Shown: piece by piece, positions 1 through 9,436 of the stretch
Numbering within the stretch: the first letter of the stretch is position 1
How the letters are laid out: every line of letters begins with the position of its first letter
The notes under the pieces: generated by a model
Seen by the model: the letters and a program-made list of their open reading frames with translations, nothing else
What the model was told of the DNA's origin: nothing
Databases searched by the model: none
Assembly (NCBI GenBank): GCA_965603075.1
Contig: CBFDBO010000005.1
Location: forward strand, 97,914-161,913
DNA from: JABJOR01 sp965603075
Lineage (GTDB): Bacteria > Pseudomonadota > Alphaproteobacteria > Rhodospirillales > Casp-alpha2
Length of the DNA: 64,000 bases
Reading direction: 5' to 3'
Program-made: the position numbers and the translations under genes

Positions 1-87
1 CTCCAATTTTTTAAAGTTGTATAATTACCTGTAAGTACTTGAAGCGGATCTTTGGCAGTAGATTTTTGTCATCCTGAATAAAAGTAA

Positions 88-131
88 ACCCCTGTGCGGC
101 AAATAAACTGCCACACAGGGGATGTTTTAGT
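88..131 (-). terminator. Terminator hairpin after the 5'-nucleotidase gene
   Basis: Two arms of 13 bases (89-101 and 109-121) pair with one mismatch around a 7-base loop. Read on the minus strand, the stem follows the stop codon at 138 and is followed by a T-rich stretch, as expected for an intrinsic terminator of the leftward gene. The remaining bases 1-87 show no gene. Confidence 0.7.
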
Positions 132-137
132 CGGTCA

Positions 138-1694
138 CTATTTTGTACTGATACGTCCATCAACCATTGGCGCGATGGAGCCTTTGGCTTCGATGTAGTT
201 CATTACATCGGTCGCCATATAGGTGGCCGCAGATGCGTCGATTAAGTTCTTTGCTCCTTTGAGCATTGAATAACCATCACCACCACCAGCGCTGTAATCA
301 TTTGTACCCATGGTGTAGGTGGCGTTAGTATCGAGTGGTTTACCGCCTACAGTAACGGAGACAACGCGTGATCCAGCAGGTTTGGACGGGTCATATACAA
401 AACGCATTCCAGCGATTTGAGGAAATCTTCCCGCACCATCTTCAACTTTAGAAACACCGTTTTCTAGAGCTTCCAACAGAACCGCACCGCTTAGCTCAAG
501 CTTCACGGTAACATTGCCAAAGGGCAATTCAGTCAAGATATCACGGCGGGTTAATTCTGACCCTGCGTCATAGACCTTATCACCGCGAATGCCACCGCCA
601 TTTGCCATGCCAACATCGGCACCAACCGCGGCCATTTGGGCTTCGGCTATAAGGTTGCCCATATTGGTTTCCATAGCGCGAACGGAGCTGCGACGTGTAT
701 CAAGATCGACACTTGTCGTGCCAATGACGATGTTAAGCTTATCATCCAGATTAGCTTCGTGGGCATCAGCCAATGCCTGAACACTGGCATCAACGGTGCC
801 TGCGCGAACGGGCAATACGCGCCAACCATAATCAACAACCAGTTTTTGCTTTCCACGTTTTTCAACATAATCAACGGTCAGATCAACAGCACCTAATAAA
901 TGTGCGTTGTCGCCGGCTTTAAAAATCATTACGCCTTTTTCGAATATAGTAATAGGATCATGATCGTGCCCGCCAAGAACAAGATTGATGCCTTTAACGG
1001 CACGTACAAGGGCGCGATCTTCGGCAAGTTCTAGGTGAGTCAGGGCGACGATTACATCAGCGCCTTGTTCTTTAAGTTCGGCAACAGAGATTTTGGCCTG
1101 TTCAATAACATCAATAAATTTGATGTTCGGTCCAGGGGATGAAAGATGAATGGTCTCAGTCGTCAACACACCGAAAAAGCCAATTTTATAAGTACCGGCC
1201 TGCATCATATGCGTGGCGGCTGTGCCATTGGCTTGTTTGCCAGATAAATCAAAAACGTTACTGGCCAACCATGGAAAATTGGACTCACTAACGCGTTTGT
1301 CCAAAATCGCAGGACCAAAATCATATTCGTGATTTCCCAGAACCGCGACATCTAGCTTGATCGCATTCATCAGCTCAATCATCTGAGAGCCTTTGGTCAA
1401 ACCCGACATAACGGAAGGGGACAAAAGATCACCCCCAAATGTTGTGACGGAATGTGATGCAGAGCTGCGTTCTTCGGTAAGCATATGCGATAGTCTACCC
1501 ATGCCGCCTTTACCGTCACTTGCCGAAATTTCGTACACATCATTGGTATGTAAGAATGTTACGGTGACAGGTTCAGCCCAAGATGGGAGCGCTTGTGATA
1601 GGACAAGTCCAAACCCTATGGTCAATCCAGTTAGCGTTGTTAACATGCTTTTATAAATGGTTTTACGGATATTTTTGTTACAAATTTTCATCAT
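138..1694 (-). CDS. Exported bifunctional metallophosphatase/5'-nucleotidase (UshA/SoxB-like superfamily)
   Basis: A 518-residue protein with an N-terminal signal peptide (hydrophobic core about residues 17-36, ending PSWA) that would place it in the periplasm. The N-terminal calcineurin-like phosphoesterase domain shows the dimetal motifs HTND, GGDLLSPS, LGNHEYDFG and GGHDHDP. The C-terminal 5'-nucleotidase domain shows NMGNLIAEA, NGGGIRGD and GGGDGYSML, the last forming the substrate-binding loop. The family hydrolyses nucleotide 5'-phosphates or related phosphoesters with a two-metal centre, releasing nucleoside for uptake. The first metal motif reads TNDVYE instead of TNDxHG, so one canonical His is missing and metal binding may differ. 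It stands alone, divergent from the Hpt protein at 2027. The exact substrate is not predictable. Confidence 0.9.
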   Translation of the reverse strand: MMKICNKNIRKTIYKSMLTTLTGLTIGFGLVLSQALPSWAEPVTVTFLHTNDVYEISASDGKGGMGRLSHMLTEERSSASHSVTTFGGDLLSPSVMSGLTKGSQMIELMNAIKLDVAVLGNHEYDFGPAILDKRVSESNFPWLASNVFDLSGKQANGTAATHMMQAGTYKIGFFGVLTTETIHLSSPGPNIKFIDVIEQAKISVAELKEQGADVIVALTHLELAEDRALVRAVKGINLVLGGHDHDPITIFEKGVMIFKAGDNAHLLGAVDLTVDYVEKRGKQKLVVDYGWRVLPVRAGTVDASVQALADAHEANLDDKLNIVIGTTSVDLDTRRSSVRAMETNMGNLIAEAQMAAVGADVGMANGGGIRGDKVYDAGSELTRRDILTELPFGNVTVKLELSGAVLLEALENGVSKVEDGAGRFPQIAGMRFVYDPSKPAGSRVVSVTVGGKPLDTNATYTMGTNDYSAGGGDGYSMLKGAKNLIDASAATYMATDVMNYIEAKGSIAPMVDGRISTK

Positions 1695-2026
1695 CTGTTT
1701 TCTCCCTGATTATTTTTGTTATCACTTAAACTTAAGTAAAACTACTTTTTTATGAAGTACAACCTCGATGGCAGAACGCTGAGATAGAATTTATTGTCTT
1801 AGATATCATCCTACAATTTAAACTAAATTACAAAACTTCATTGAGTATTTTCTATTTTTAAGTTTAGAATTAGTCTAATATTGTAAATCAAAGTAAATAC
1901 AGAGGCAGAGAATAGGGACATGCATCTTCGTAAACATTTATCCCAGAGATAATTGTTGCTGCGAACATATTCCGTAATTATATAATATAATAAGAGTGCA
2001 CTATAATCTATGCTAAGGGGAAAAGT
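1695..2026. promoter_or_regulatory. AT-rich divergent intergenic region with candidate promoter
   Basis: This 332-base gap separates two divergent genes and contains no convincing ORF. TATAAT occurs at 1981-1986 and 2002-2007 upstream of the Hpt gene. A TTGCTG at 1956-1961 is a weak -35 partner for the first, with 19-base spacing. The ribosome-binding site AAGGGGAAAAGT directly precedes ATG 2027. No operator or RNA motif was recognised. Confidence 0.35.
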
Positions 2027-2785
2027 ATGTCTGATAACGCTGACTTTGAAATGATGATGGCGGCTTTAGCGGGTGATTATCTCGACGAAACCACACATAA
2101 GCTAGATGATATCCAAGAATCACTTGATGATATTGACCGACAAATTGGCATTCGGGAGGAAAATTTATTAATCATCAAACGGGATATTCATAGTATTAAG
2201 GGCGGTGGTATTCCTTTTGGTTTCCCAACGATATCAAAAGTATGTCATGGTCTTGAAGATTACCTAGAAACGACAAGTGATGATGACAATATCAATGTCT
2301 CAGATGTTCAAATTTTCATTGATGGCATAAGGTCGGTTATTTCTGACCGGGCTGAACCCGAAGAGCTTGATCAGGAAATGCTTTTAAAAAGTCTTCCTTC
2401 CGGGCGCAAACAATCCGGTAAAATGGCTATCACCCAAGGCGTTGGTTTACTGGTTATGCCAAAAGGGTTGCAAAGAAAAATTATCAGTCAGGAACTTGCT
2501 CAATTTGGATACAAGGTCACGTTAGAAGAAAGTCCAATTATGGCCATTGATATGGCGCTGGTTTTAAAACCGGATTTTGTCATAGTTTCAATGGTCAATG
2601 AGCGCTTATCCGGTATTGAAATCGTCAATATGTTCCACTCTGCTCACGCACTACGGCATATACCTTTTGCTATCTTTACGGCAAATGAAATGCTCGATAT
2701 GTCTGATTGCCCTGAAACAACGACCATAATTCAAAAAGGCCCAACCTTTACACAAGGATTGTTGAAGTTCGTTAAAGTTACTTGA
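2027..2785 (+). CDS. Hpt phosphotransfer protein fused to a degenerate receiver domain
   Basis: A 252-residue cytoplasmic signalling protein. Residues about 1-115 form an Hpt helical bundle with the phosphoacceptor motif HSIKGGG (His55). Residues about 138-250 have the spacing of a CheY receiver (KPDFVIVSMV...SGIEI), but the phosphoacceptor Asp is Ser188 and the N-terminal acidic pair is replaced by Met-Pro. It therefore cannot be phosphorylated in the usual way and may act as a constitutive docking domain. The gene overlaps the 3' end of the convergent CheY-like gene by 8 bases. A role in relaying phosphate to that receiver is inference from position only. Confidence 0.8.
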   Translation: MSDNADFEMMMAALAGDYLDETTHKLDDIQESLDDIDRQIGIREENLLIIKRDIHSIKGGGIPFGFPTISKVCHGLEDYLETTSDDDNINVSDVQIFIDGIRSVISDRAEPEELDQEMLLKSLPSGRKQSGKMAITQGVGLLVMPKGLQRKIISQELAQFGYKVTLEESPIMAIDMALVLKPDFVIVSMVNERLSGIEIVNMFHSAHALRHIPFAIFTANEMLDMSDCPETTTIIQKGPTFTQGLLKFVKVT

Positions 2786-3164
2786 GAATTTCAGCAATGA
2801 CGTCGTCTAGGCGTGCTTTGATAACGGGAAGTTCTTTATCTTTGGTGATATAATCTTTTGCCCCAGCAAAAATACAAGATTCCACAATATCCATATTGCT
2901 GAGCGTTGACATCATGATGACATTTGCCTTCGCATCATGTTCTAGAATGGATTTCAACGTTGATATGCCGTCTTTGATCGGCATGTCGATATCAAGAAGA
3001 ACCAAATCGGGTTTGGTATCAATATATAAATCTAATCCAAGTTGGCCATTTTCGGCTTCACCAACCACTTCACAGTCCGTAGCGCCCAGCAGGAGTTTCA
3101 CCATGCTTCGCATCGCTTGCATATCATCTATTACAATGGCTGTGGGTTTTTGGGTGTTCGTCAT
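2778..3164 (-). CDS. Single-domain CheY-like response regulator
   Basis: A 128-residue stand-alone receiver. It has the conserved acidic pair (IDDMQAMRS), phosphoacceptor Asp in LVLLDIDMPIKDG, the switch Thr/Ser in MMSTLSN and the Lys in DYITKDKELP. There is no output domain, so it acts by protein-protein contact or as a phosphate sink. It is convergent with the Hpt/pseudo-receiver gene and overlaps its end, which makes the two a plausible phosphorelay pair. Whether it contacts the flagellar motor cannot be judged, as no che or fli genes lie nearby. Confidence 0.9.
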   Translation of the reverse strand: MTNTQKPTAIVIDDMQAMRSMVKLLLGATDCEVVGEAENGQLGLDLYIDTKPDLVLLDIDMPIKDGISTLKSILEHDAKANVIMMSTLSNMDIVESCIFAGAKDYITKDKELPVIKARLDDVIAEILK

Positions 3165-3212
3165 GATTGTTCTCTCAAATTTTAATCATTCTATTTTAAA
3201 TGTACTCTAAAT

Positions 3213-3950
3213 TTAACGTCGAACCAACACAGTAAAATCTTCTAAGCCATAATCGTCATAAATCTGAACATTATTTGACAAATGTGTACGACAGAAACCT
3301 TCAAAGACTTTTGGGTCCGCATAATAGAGTCCATCAAGACCCTTTTTGTCGCTGATATGAAGCATATTAAAAGCCAAACCTTTATCCGTTTTTTCCCAAA
3401 GTTCCTGAAGAGAGGCAAATACATAGGCCAACCAGCGATTGTCATCAGCATTGATATTTAAATTAAAAGTCCCAGAGACAATTGAATAATCACAAGTCTC
3501 CAAAGCCCGATTGGATAGATGAAAATTCGCTCTCGGGTCTGTTATGCGGTTTTTACAGGAATCCAAGATATTCTCGCATATATCATATCCATGATAAGCC
3601 CCGCCTCGCATGACCGGGTGTCCAATTAAGTAGTCATATAATGCGCCATATCCGCACCCCAGATCGTTTATGCTGGCTTCGCCGAGGGTGATGTCTTCGG
3701 GGTCAAAGATGTGACAGAGAATTTTAAATCGTCGTTTAACATTTTCGATATTGCTCCAATAAACCCCTTTGGGTTGAGGTCCATATTCGTGGAAGCGTCG
3801 TCGAAATGCCGTATTAACAACAGTCAACATGCTCTCTGAATTGTCCAAAACGGCACGACTGGTTCCCGGTTCGGCAAAGTTATTATTGCCAACCTGATGG
3901 GGATCAGAAGGGAAAGCCGTCCTGAAGAAATTTTTTAAAAATTCACCCAA
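3213..3950 (-). CDS. Class I SAM-dependent methyltransferase
   Basis: A 245-residue protein with the Rossmann-fold SAM-binding motif INDLGCGYGALYDYL near the middle and a later acidic strand end (GYDICENIL). This supports a small-molecule or cofactor methyltransferase with unknown substrate. The gene follows the YgfZ gene on the minus strand and overlaps its end by 16 bases, which suggests translational coupling. The start at 3950 is a TTG, and no ATG/GTG alternative exists before an internal Met well into the protein. The N-terminal 40 residues carry no recognised motif. Confidence 0.75.
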   Translation of the reverse strand: MGEFLKNFFRTAFPSDPHQVGNNNFAEPGTSRAVLDNSESMLTVVNTAFRRRFHEYGPQPKGVYWSNIENVKRRFKILCHIFDPEDITLGEASINDLGCGYGALYDYLIGHPVMRGGAYHGYDICENILDSCKNRITDPRANFHLSNRALETCDYSIVSGTFNLNINADDNRWLAYVFASLQELWEKTDKGLAFNMLHISDKKGLDGLYYADPKVFEGFCRTHLSNNVQIYDDYGLEDFTVLVRR

Positions 3951-4774
3951 TAGGGTTTCCTTGCACTTATGGTTGTCTCGGATGATAACTCTGGGTGAAG
4001 TTGTTTATCCATAAAATCAAGCTTGATAAGAGCCAACCCGTTTGATCCTGATGAGGACCGCATTTCACCCGCTTCACGATCTTCATATATTAATTTGGTG
4101 CCGGGTGTTGGGGGGGGGCCTTCAATATGGACACTGACCAAGCGCTTTTTGATCAATCCACGATGTTTCATCCGGGCGGTAACTTCTTGCCCCATGTAAC
4201 ATCCTTTATTCCAATTCACGCCATTTAATTCATCAAAACCATTTTCGAGAAGCGTTGATTTATCAACGATCAGATCCGATGCACTGTCGGGCAGGCCCAA
4301 TTCCATACGGCGCTGCTCATAGACCTGGAAGTCTGTCAGTGTATAATTTGGGTCATTTTCAAATGCTTCAACATCATCCATAGGAACAATCGCTCTTGAT
4401 CCTGCTTCATTTAAGCGCGGGTCAGCATAGATAAAGGGGGGCTTGGATTGGCCATTATCTAATACGGCGTAGATATTATAGTCAGCAGATGCATCGATTA
4501 ATTTGACATCCGCGCGTAGTTTATAGAGTGACAGACGCTTTATAAAATCCGGAATACGGGATGCCTCAGTCTCCAGAAACAAGCCGTCTCCATGTTCGCC
4601 CATGAAGAAATCAAACAGGAATTTACCCTGTGGGGTTAGAAATGCGCCATAGATGATTGTTTCACGTGAAACAATTTCCACATCACACGTGACAATTCCT
4701 TGTAAAAAGGATCGCGCGTCATTGCCGTGAATGGCTAATATGCCACGATTTTCGAGCTTAATGAGGGGTACCAT
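3935..4774 (-). CDS. ygfZ: YgfZ/GcvT-family folate-binding protein (Fe-S cluster maintenance / tRNA modification)
   Basis: A 279-residue cytoplasmic protein with the diagnostic YgfZ signature NKGCYMGQEVTARMKHRG, including the conserved Cys of K-G-C-x-x-G-Q-E. Family members bind tetrahydrofolate and support Fe-S enzymes such as MiaB that modify tRNA. N-terminal residues (LENRGILAIHGNDARSFLQG) match the GcvT-like fold. Length is typical of alphaproteobacterial YgfZ/IBA57 homologues. It is cotranscribed with the overlapping methyltransferase at 3213 and divergent from the glycosyltransferase operon at 4885. Confidence 0.88.
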   Translation of the reverse strand: MVPLIKLENRGILAIHGNDARSFLQGIVTCDVEIVSRETIIYGAFLTPQGKFLFDFFMGEHGDGLFLETEASRIPDFIKRLSLYKLRADVKLIDASADYNIYAVLDNGQSKPPFIYADPRLNEAGSRAIVPMDDVEAFENDPNYTLTDFQVYEQRRMELGLPDSASDLIVDKSTLLENGFDELNGVNWNKGCYMGQEVTARMKHRGLIKKRLVSVHIEGPPPTPGTKLIYEDREAGEMRSSSGSNGLALIKLDFMDKQLHPELSSETTISARKPYWVNF

Positions 4775-4884
4775 TTAAATTCTTTCCTGATTTAAGCAAC
4801 ATCTTAACAATGCACTATATATCTTATTATTTAAGAGATAGCTAAATCTTTGCAAGCCCTTGATATAGACGTATAAAGCAAGAT

Positions 4885-5844
4885 ATGAAAATTCTTTTTA
4901 TCACAGCAACGCGCATTGGTGATGCGGTCCTCTCTACGGGGGTGCTTGACCATTTGATCGCCCAAAATCCAAATGCGCGAATCACCGTCGTGTGTGGCCC
5001 GGCAGCACGAGGCTTATTTGATGCTGTGCCGGGGCTGGAACGAATGATTGTCCTTAACAAAAAGCCCTATTCATTACACTGGATCGATATGTGGCGGGCG
5101 TGTATAGGATCATTTTGGGATGTTGTTGTTGATCTTCGTAACGCCCCGATCTCTTATTTGCTGGCCAGCAGAAAAAGCTATCATCTCGGGCGATCCAATA
5201 TGACGGGTCATCGTGTAATTAGAAATGGGGCCCTGCTCGGGATGGCCGATGCACCCCCAACCCCAAAATTATGGTGTACTCCTGAACATATAAGTAAAGC
5301 ACAAGAACTAATTCCCGCTGGTCAATCGGTTATCGCCATAGCACCCATTGCCAATTGGAAACCTAAAACATGGTCTGCTGCCAACTATGTTGAACTGGTT
5401 AAACGATTATCAGGAACAGATGGCATCCTACCCGGTGCCAAGGTAATCATCTTTGGGACCTCAGAAGAACGAGAACAAGCAAGGGATGTGCTTCAAGGGA
5501 TACCGCCTGACCAGCTTATGGATTGTATGGGAACGCTTAGCTTACTTGAAATTTACGCCTGCCTTAAACGGTGTGCATTTTTTGTTGGTAATGATTCAGG
5601 GCTCATGCACATGGCAGCGGCGGCTGATATCCCAACTCTGGGTTTGTTTGGCCCCTCACGCGAGAACCATTACGCACCGTGGGGTGAAAAATCTATGCCT
5701 ATCCGGGGTGAATTGTCCTATGATGAAATTTTTCCGAAAGATTATGATTTTCAGAAATCTGAAATTTATGAACTTATGGCCGGGTTATCGGTGGATGTTG
5801 TTGAAGAGGCAGCAAATACATTATGGCAGAGGGTCACTTCATGA
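4885..5844 (+). CDS. Glycosyltransferase family 9 (ADP-heptosyltransferase-like)
   Basis: A 319-residue protein with the family-9 N-terminal motif ITATRIGDAVLSTGVL and the conserved C-terminal NDSGLMHMAAAADIPTLGLFG, which binds the nucleotide sugar. WaaC/WaaF-type enzymes transfer heptose to the lipopolysaccharide inner core at the cytoplasmic face of the inner membrane. It is the first gene of a four-gene operon, and its stop overlaps the next start in an ATGA arrangement at 5841. The donor sugar cannot be deduced from sequence alone. Confidence 0.85.
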   Translation: MKILFITATRIGDAVLSTGVLDHLIAQNPNARITVVCGPAARGLFDAVPGLERMIVLNKKPYSLHWIDMWRACIGSFWDVVVDLRNAPISYLLASRKSYHLGRSNMTGHRVIRNGALLGMADAPPTPKLWCTPEHISKAQELIPAGQSVIAIAPIANWKPKTWSAANYVELVKRLSGTDGILPGAKVIIFGTSEEREQARDVLQGIPPDQLMDCMGTLSLLEIYACLKRCAFFVGNDSGLMHMAAAADIPTLGLFGPSRENHYAPWGEKSMPIRGELSYDEIFPKDYDFQKSEIYELMAGLSVDVVEEAANTLWQRVTS

Positions 5845-6599
5845 ATAAAATTATGATTTCCGCATTGGTCGTGGCCCACAATGAAGAAGACCGTTTGGCT
5901 GCGTGTCTGGATCATTTAGCCTTTGCTGATGAAATTGTTGTGGTACTGGATAAATGTAGCGATGGATCAAAAGACATTGCTGCACGGTATACGGACCGGC
6001 TATTGGAAGGCTCCTGGGAAATCGAGGGTGATCGCCGCAATGCGGGTATCGATTTTTGCCAAGGCACATGGATTTTGGAAGTCGATAGTGATGAACACGT
6101 AAATGCGGAACTGGCCAAAAACGTTCGCGATACCGCGCAAAATTCCACATTCGGTTGGCACGAGGTTCCGATCGATAATTACATTGGTGATCGTTTGGTT
6201 CGTTACGGGTGGGGCGGGTCGTTTGGCACCTCTGCCGTACCCCGTATGGCTCGCAAGGGCGTAAAGACGTGGGGACCACAACGGGTACACCCCAGCTTAA
6301 CATGGTCGGGTACAAAGGGACCTCGTTTAAAAGGCGCGCTCGATCACTTTGTTGATCGCGATATCTCTGACATGATCAGACGGCTGGACAGCTACTCAAC
6401 GGCAAAAGCCATCGATATGCGTGAACGAGGAGAAATTGGCTCCACCGCTAATAATGTACGCCGGTTATTTTCAAGGTTTTTGAAATGTTACATATCCCGT
6501 AAAGGATATCGCGAAGGGGGATATGGTTTATTAATCGCCCTATGTGCTGGCTTGTACCCTTTGCTTTCCCATCTCAAAGCAAAGTTGGAGCGAGATTAA
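5841..6599 (+). CDS. Glycosyltransferase family 2 (WaaE/KdtX-like)
   Basis: About 252 residues. The N-terminal GT-A fold motif ALVVAHNEEDRL, followed by EIVVVLDKCSDGS and the metal-binding VDSDEH, identifies a GT2 enzyme resembling the beta-1,4-glucosyltransferases of the LPS core. I choose ATG 5841 over an in-frame ATG at 5823 because 5841 forms the ATGA overlap with the upstream stop and removes an unneeded six-residue extension. The C-terminal region (MIRRLDSYSTAKAIDMRERG, then a hydrophobic patch) is typical of membrane-associated WaaE proteins. It is part of the LPS/glycan operon. Confidence 0.85.
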   Translation: MNKIMISALVVAHNEEDRLAACLDHLAFADEIVVVLDKCSDGSKDIAARYTDRLLEGSWEIEGDRRNAGIDFCQGTWILEVDSDEHVNAELAKNVRDTAQNSTFGWHEVPIDNYIGDRLVRYGWGGSFGTSAVPRMARKGVKTWGPQRVHPSLTWSGTKGPRLKGALDHFVDRDISDMIRRLDSYSTAKAIDMRERGEIGSTANNVRRLFSRFLKCYISRKGYREGGYGLLIALCAGLYPLLSHLKAKLERD

Positions 6600-7631
6600 A
6601 TGCGTGTTTTACAAACCATGGCGGGCGCGCAACATGGCGGCGCAGAGGCTTTTTTTGAACGACTGGCGATTGGGCTTAAGCGTGCAGGCATCACCCAAAA
6701 AATCATCATCCGTAAAGACGACAATCGCGCCGAGCGATTAAGGGCCGGGGGGCTTGATCCTGTAGAATTACCTTTTGGTGGCATGTTGGATTTCCAAACG
6801 CCTCGTAAAATAAAGCGGCTCATCGCAGAGTTTAATCCGGACATCGTGCTGAGCTGGATGAATAGAGCAACGAAAATGACCCCCGCTGGTAAAGGGTACA
6901 AACTGGTGGCCCGCCAAGGGGGATTCTACGATCTGAAATATTATCGGCAATGTGATTATATTGTGGGCAATACCCATGGCATTGTAGAGTATTTAATTGC
7001 TGAAGGGTGGCCGGAAGATCGGGCAAAGTATTTGCCTAATTTTGTCACCATTGAACAGGGAACCCCAATCTCAAGGGCGGCATTCTCTACGCCGGAGGAT
7101 GCACCGTTATTATTATCTTTAGGGCGTCTGCACACAAACAAAGCTTTTGATACCTTGCTTGATGCTGTGGCTAAATTGGAAGGCGTCTATGTTTGGATCG
7201 CCGGAGAAGGTCCCGAACGACCCGCCCTTGAAAATCAAGCCCGCAATCTGGGCATCATGGACCGTGTGCGGTTTTTAGGGTGGCAGCAAGATGTATCAAG
7301 CTTGCTTGCCGCTTGCGATATTTATGTGTGTCCTTCTCGCCACGAGCCTTTGGGTAATGTGGTCATTGAAGGTTGGGCCAGCCACCGCCCCGTGGTTGCC
7401 GCCAAAGCCCAAGGCCCCTTAGAGCTTATCCGTCACGGTAGCAATGGAATGCTTGCCAATATCGATGATGCGGATAATTTGGCCGATATATTAAATGAGG
7501 TTATTGGCGACAAATCTCTGGCCCAAAAAATCGCCACTGCTGGACTGCAATCTTATGAAGAGAGTTTTACCGAAGCGGTTGTGGTCGAACAGTACCTGAC
7601 TTTCTTTAAACAAATTATGGGTGAGCGCTGA
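6600..7631 (+). CDS. Glycosyltransferase family 4
   Basis: A 343-residue GT-B protein. The N-terminal glycine-rich TMAGAQHGGAEAFFERL loop, the LSLGRLHTNKAFDTLL motif and the EPLGNVVIEGWA segment (the E-x7-E region) are characteristic of family 4 transferases acting on LPS or exopolysaccharide. Its ATG directly follows the upstream stop, and its own TGA overlaps the next gene's ATG at 7631, so translation is probably coupled. The acceptor sugar is unknown. Confidence 0.87.
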   Translation: MRVLQTMAGAQHGGAEAFFERLAIGLKRAGITQKIIIRKDDNRAERLRAGGLDPVELPFGGMLDFQTPRKIKRLIAEFNPDIVLSWMNRATKMTPAGKGYKLVARQGGFYDLKYYRQCDYIVGNTHGIVEYLIAEGWPEDRAKYLPNFVTIEQGTPISRAAFSTPEDAPLLLSLGRLHTNKAFDTLLDAVAKLEGVYVWIAGEGPERPALENQARNLGIMDRVRFLGWQQDVSSLLAACDIYVCPSRHEPLGNVVIEGWASHRPVVAAKAQGPLELIRHGSNGMLANIDDADNLADILNEVIGDKSLAQKIATAGLQSYEESFTEAVVVEQYLTFFKQIMGER

Positions 7632-9406
7632 TGTGTGGTATCGCAGGGATCCAAACCCTAGATGGATCAAAGCCTGAGCAGAGTTTGCTTGATGGTTTGC
7701 GCGAAGCAATGCCGCACCGCGGCCCGGACGGGCACGGTCAACATGTTCGTAATAATCTTGGTATGTTGCAAGTTCGCTTGGCGATCATTGATTTGACCAG
7801 CGGGGATCAACCCTTTTTTGGCACCAACAATGTCGCCCTGGTCGCAAACGGTGAGATTTATAATTATCTGGAATTGCGCGAGGGCATGAAGGATCGTCCA
7901 TTCGCGACAAATTCTGATTGCGAACTGCCGCTCCATCTTTATGAAAAACACGGCCTAGAATTCGTTAAGCATTTGCGGGGCATGTACGCCATTGCCATTG
8001 ATGACCCTGTAAACGATCAGCTTGTCTTGGCCCGTGATCCGTTTGGTATTAAACCACTGTATTATACTGAGACTGATCTGGGATTTGCCTTTGCGTCGGA
8101 AGCTCAATGCTTAATTGGGGCAGGGTTGGTTGAGGCAGAGGTCGTTCCAACAAAACGTAATGAACTTTTACAACTGCAATTCACAACCGGGCGACAGACG
8201 GTCTTTGCGGGAATCAAACGAGTCATGCCGGGAGAGGTCCTTGTCATTAAGGGGGGAAGGGTCGTTGAGCACCATTCTCACGCTGCTTTACCCGCTGGTG
8301 AAACCCGGGGTCTTACCGAGGAAGACGCGCTTATATTGCTGGATCAATATTTGGAAGAAAGCGTTGATCTTCATCAACGGGCTGACGTTGATTATGGCAT
8401 GTTTTTATCTGGTGGGATCGACAGTTCGGCGATTATTGCCATGATGGCACGATTGAACATGCGCCCCGTGCAAGCCTTTACCGCCGGGTTTGATAGGGAG
8501 AGCGTTCATGATGAACGTGCCCAAGCCCGCCGGATTGCGGCCAGCGTAGGGGCGGACCATGAAGAAATAAGTTTTGGGGAAAGTGACTTTTGGGCGCTCC
8601 TACCAAAAGCCGCCGCCGCGATGGACGACCCTGCGGCTGATTACGCGATCTTGCCTACTTATAAACTTGCGATGACGGCCCGAGAGGCTGGATTGAAAGT
8701 AATTCTATCGGGGGAAGGGGGCGATGAATTATTTGGCGGATATGGTCGATATAGATCGGCCATGCGATGGCGGATATTTGGGGGCCGTGATATGCGCACC
8801 AAGGGCATGTTTGATGGTTTGGGATTGTTACGTGAGGACCCGGTGGGTTGGCGCGATGGTGTGGCCCAGTCGGAATTACGTGAAGGCAATATGCACCGTT
8901 CGCGCTTACAAGTAGCGCAAGCCATTGATATAGGCGATTGGTTACCCAATGACTTGCTCACTAAATTAGATCGCTGTTTGATGGCAAACGGGATCGAAGG
9001 GCGCGTGCCTTTTATCGATCCGGTATTGGCAGATTTTGCTTATCGCCTTTCCGACAAATTAAAGGTCCACCGGCACCAAGGCCATAAGCTTGGTAAATGG
9101 TTATTGCGTAAATGGCTGGAAACGGCCATGCCACAATCTGAACCCTACGCCCGTAAAAAAGGCTTTACGGTTCCTGTGGTCGATTGGATGGCCGCTAAGG
9201 GCGATCAATTGGGGCCATTGGTAGCAAACTCTCAGGCTGTCTCAGAAATTTGTGAGCCAGACAAAGTCCGATCCTTATTTAATAATATGGCAAACAAACA
9301 ACAGGGACAGGCGGCATGGAGCTTATTGTTTTACGCGCTTTGGCATCGCCGCCACATCGAAGGTATCGTGCCGGAAGGTGGCATTCTGGAAGTTTTATCC
9401 TCCTAG
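7631..9406 (+). CDS. asnB: Glutamine-hydrolysing asparagine synthetase-like amidotransferase
   Basis: A 591-residue protein with Cys2 as the class II glutaminase nucleophile (MCGIAGI), the PHRGPDGHG and NGEIYNY glutamine-site motifs, and the PP-loop SGGIDSSAI in the C-terminal synthetase domain. AsnB forms asparagine from aspartate, ATP and glutamine. Its position as the last gene of a glycosyltransferase operon suggests a surface-glycan amidation role like that of other polysaccharide-cluster AsnB homologues, although housekeeping asparagine synthesis is equally possible. Length and motifs indicate an intact enzyme. Confidence 0.88.
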   Translation: MCGIAGIQTLDGSKPEQSLLDGLREAMPHRGPDGHGQHVRNNLGMLQVRLAIIDLTSGDQPFFGTNNVALVANGEIYNYLELREGMKDRPFATNSDCELPLHLYEKHGLEFVKHLRGMYAIAIDDPVNDQLVLARDPFGIKPLYYTETDLGFAFASEAQCLIGAGLVEAEVVPTKRNELLQLQFTTGRQTVFAGIKRVMPGEVLVIKGGRVVEHHSHAALPAGETRGLTEEDALILLDQYLEESVDLHQRADVDYGMFLSGGIDSSAIIAMMARLNMRPVQAFTAGFDRESVHDERAQARRIAASVGADHEEISFGESDFWALLPKAAAAMDDPAADYAILPTYKLAMTAREAGLKVILSGEGGDELFGGYGRYRSAMRWRIFGGRDMRTKGMFDGLGLLREDPVGWRDGVAQSELREGNMHRSRLQVAQAIDIGDWLPNDLLTKLDRCLMANGIEGRVPFIDPVLADFAYRLSDKLKVHRHQGHKLGKWLLRKWLETAMPQSEPYARKKGFTVPVVDWMAAKGDQLGPLVANSQAVSEICEPDKVRSLFNNMANKQQGQAAWSLLFYALWHRRHIEGIVPEGGILEVLSS

Positions 9407-9436
9407 CCTCTCGCCTCCCTAGATTTCCTAGCCCCC

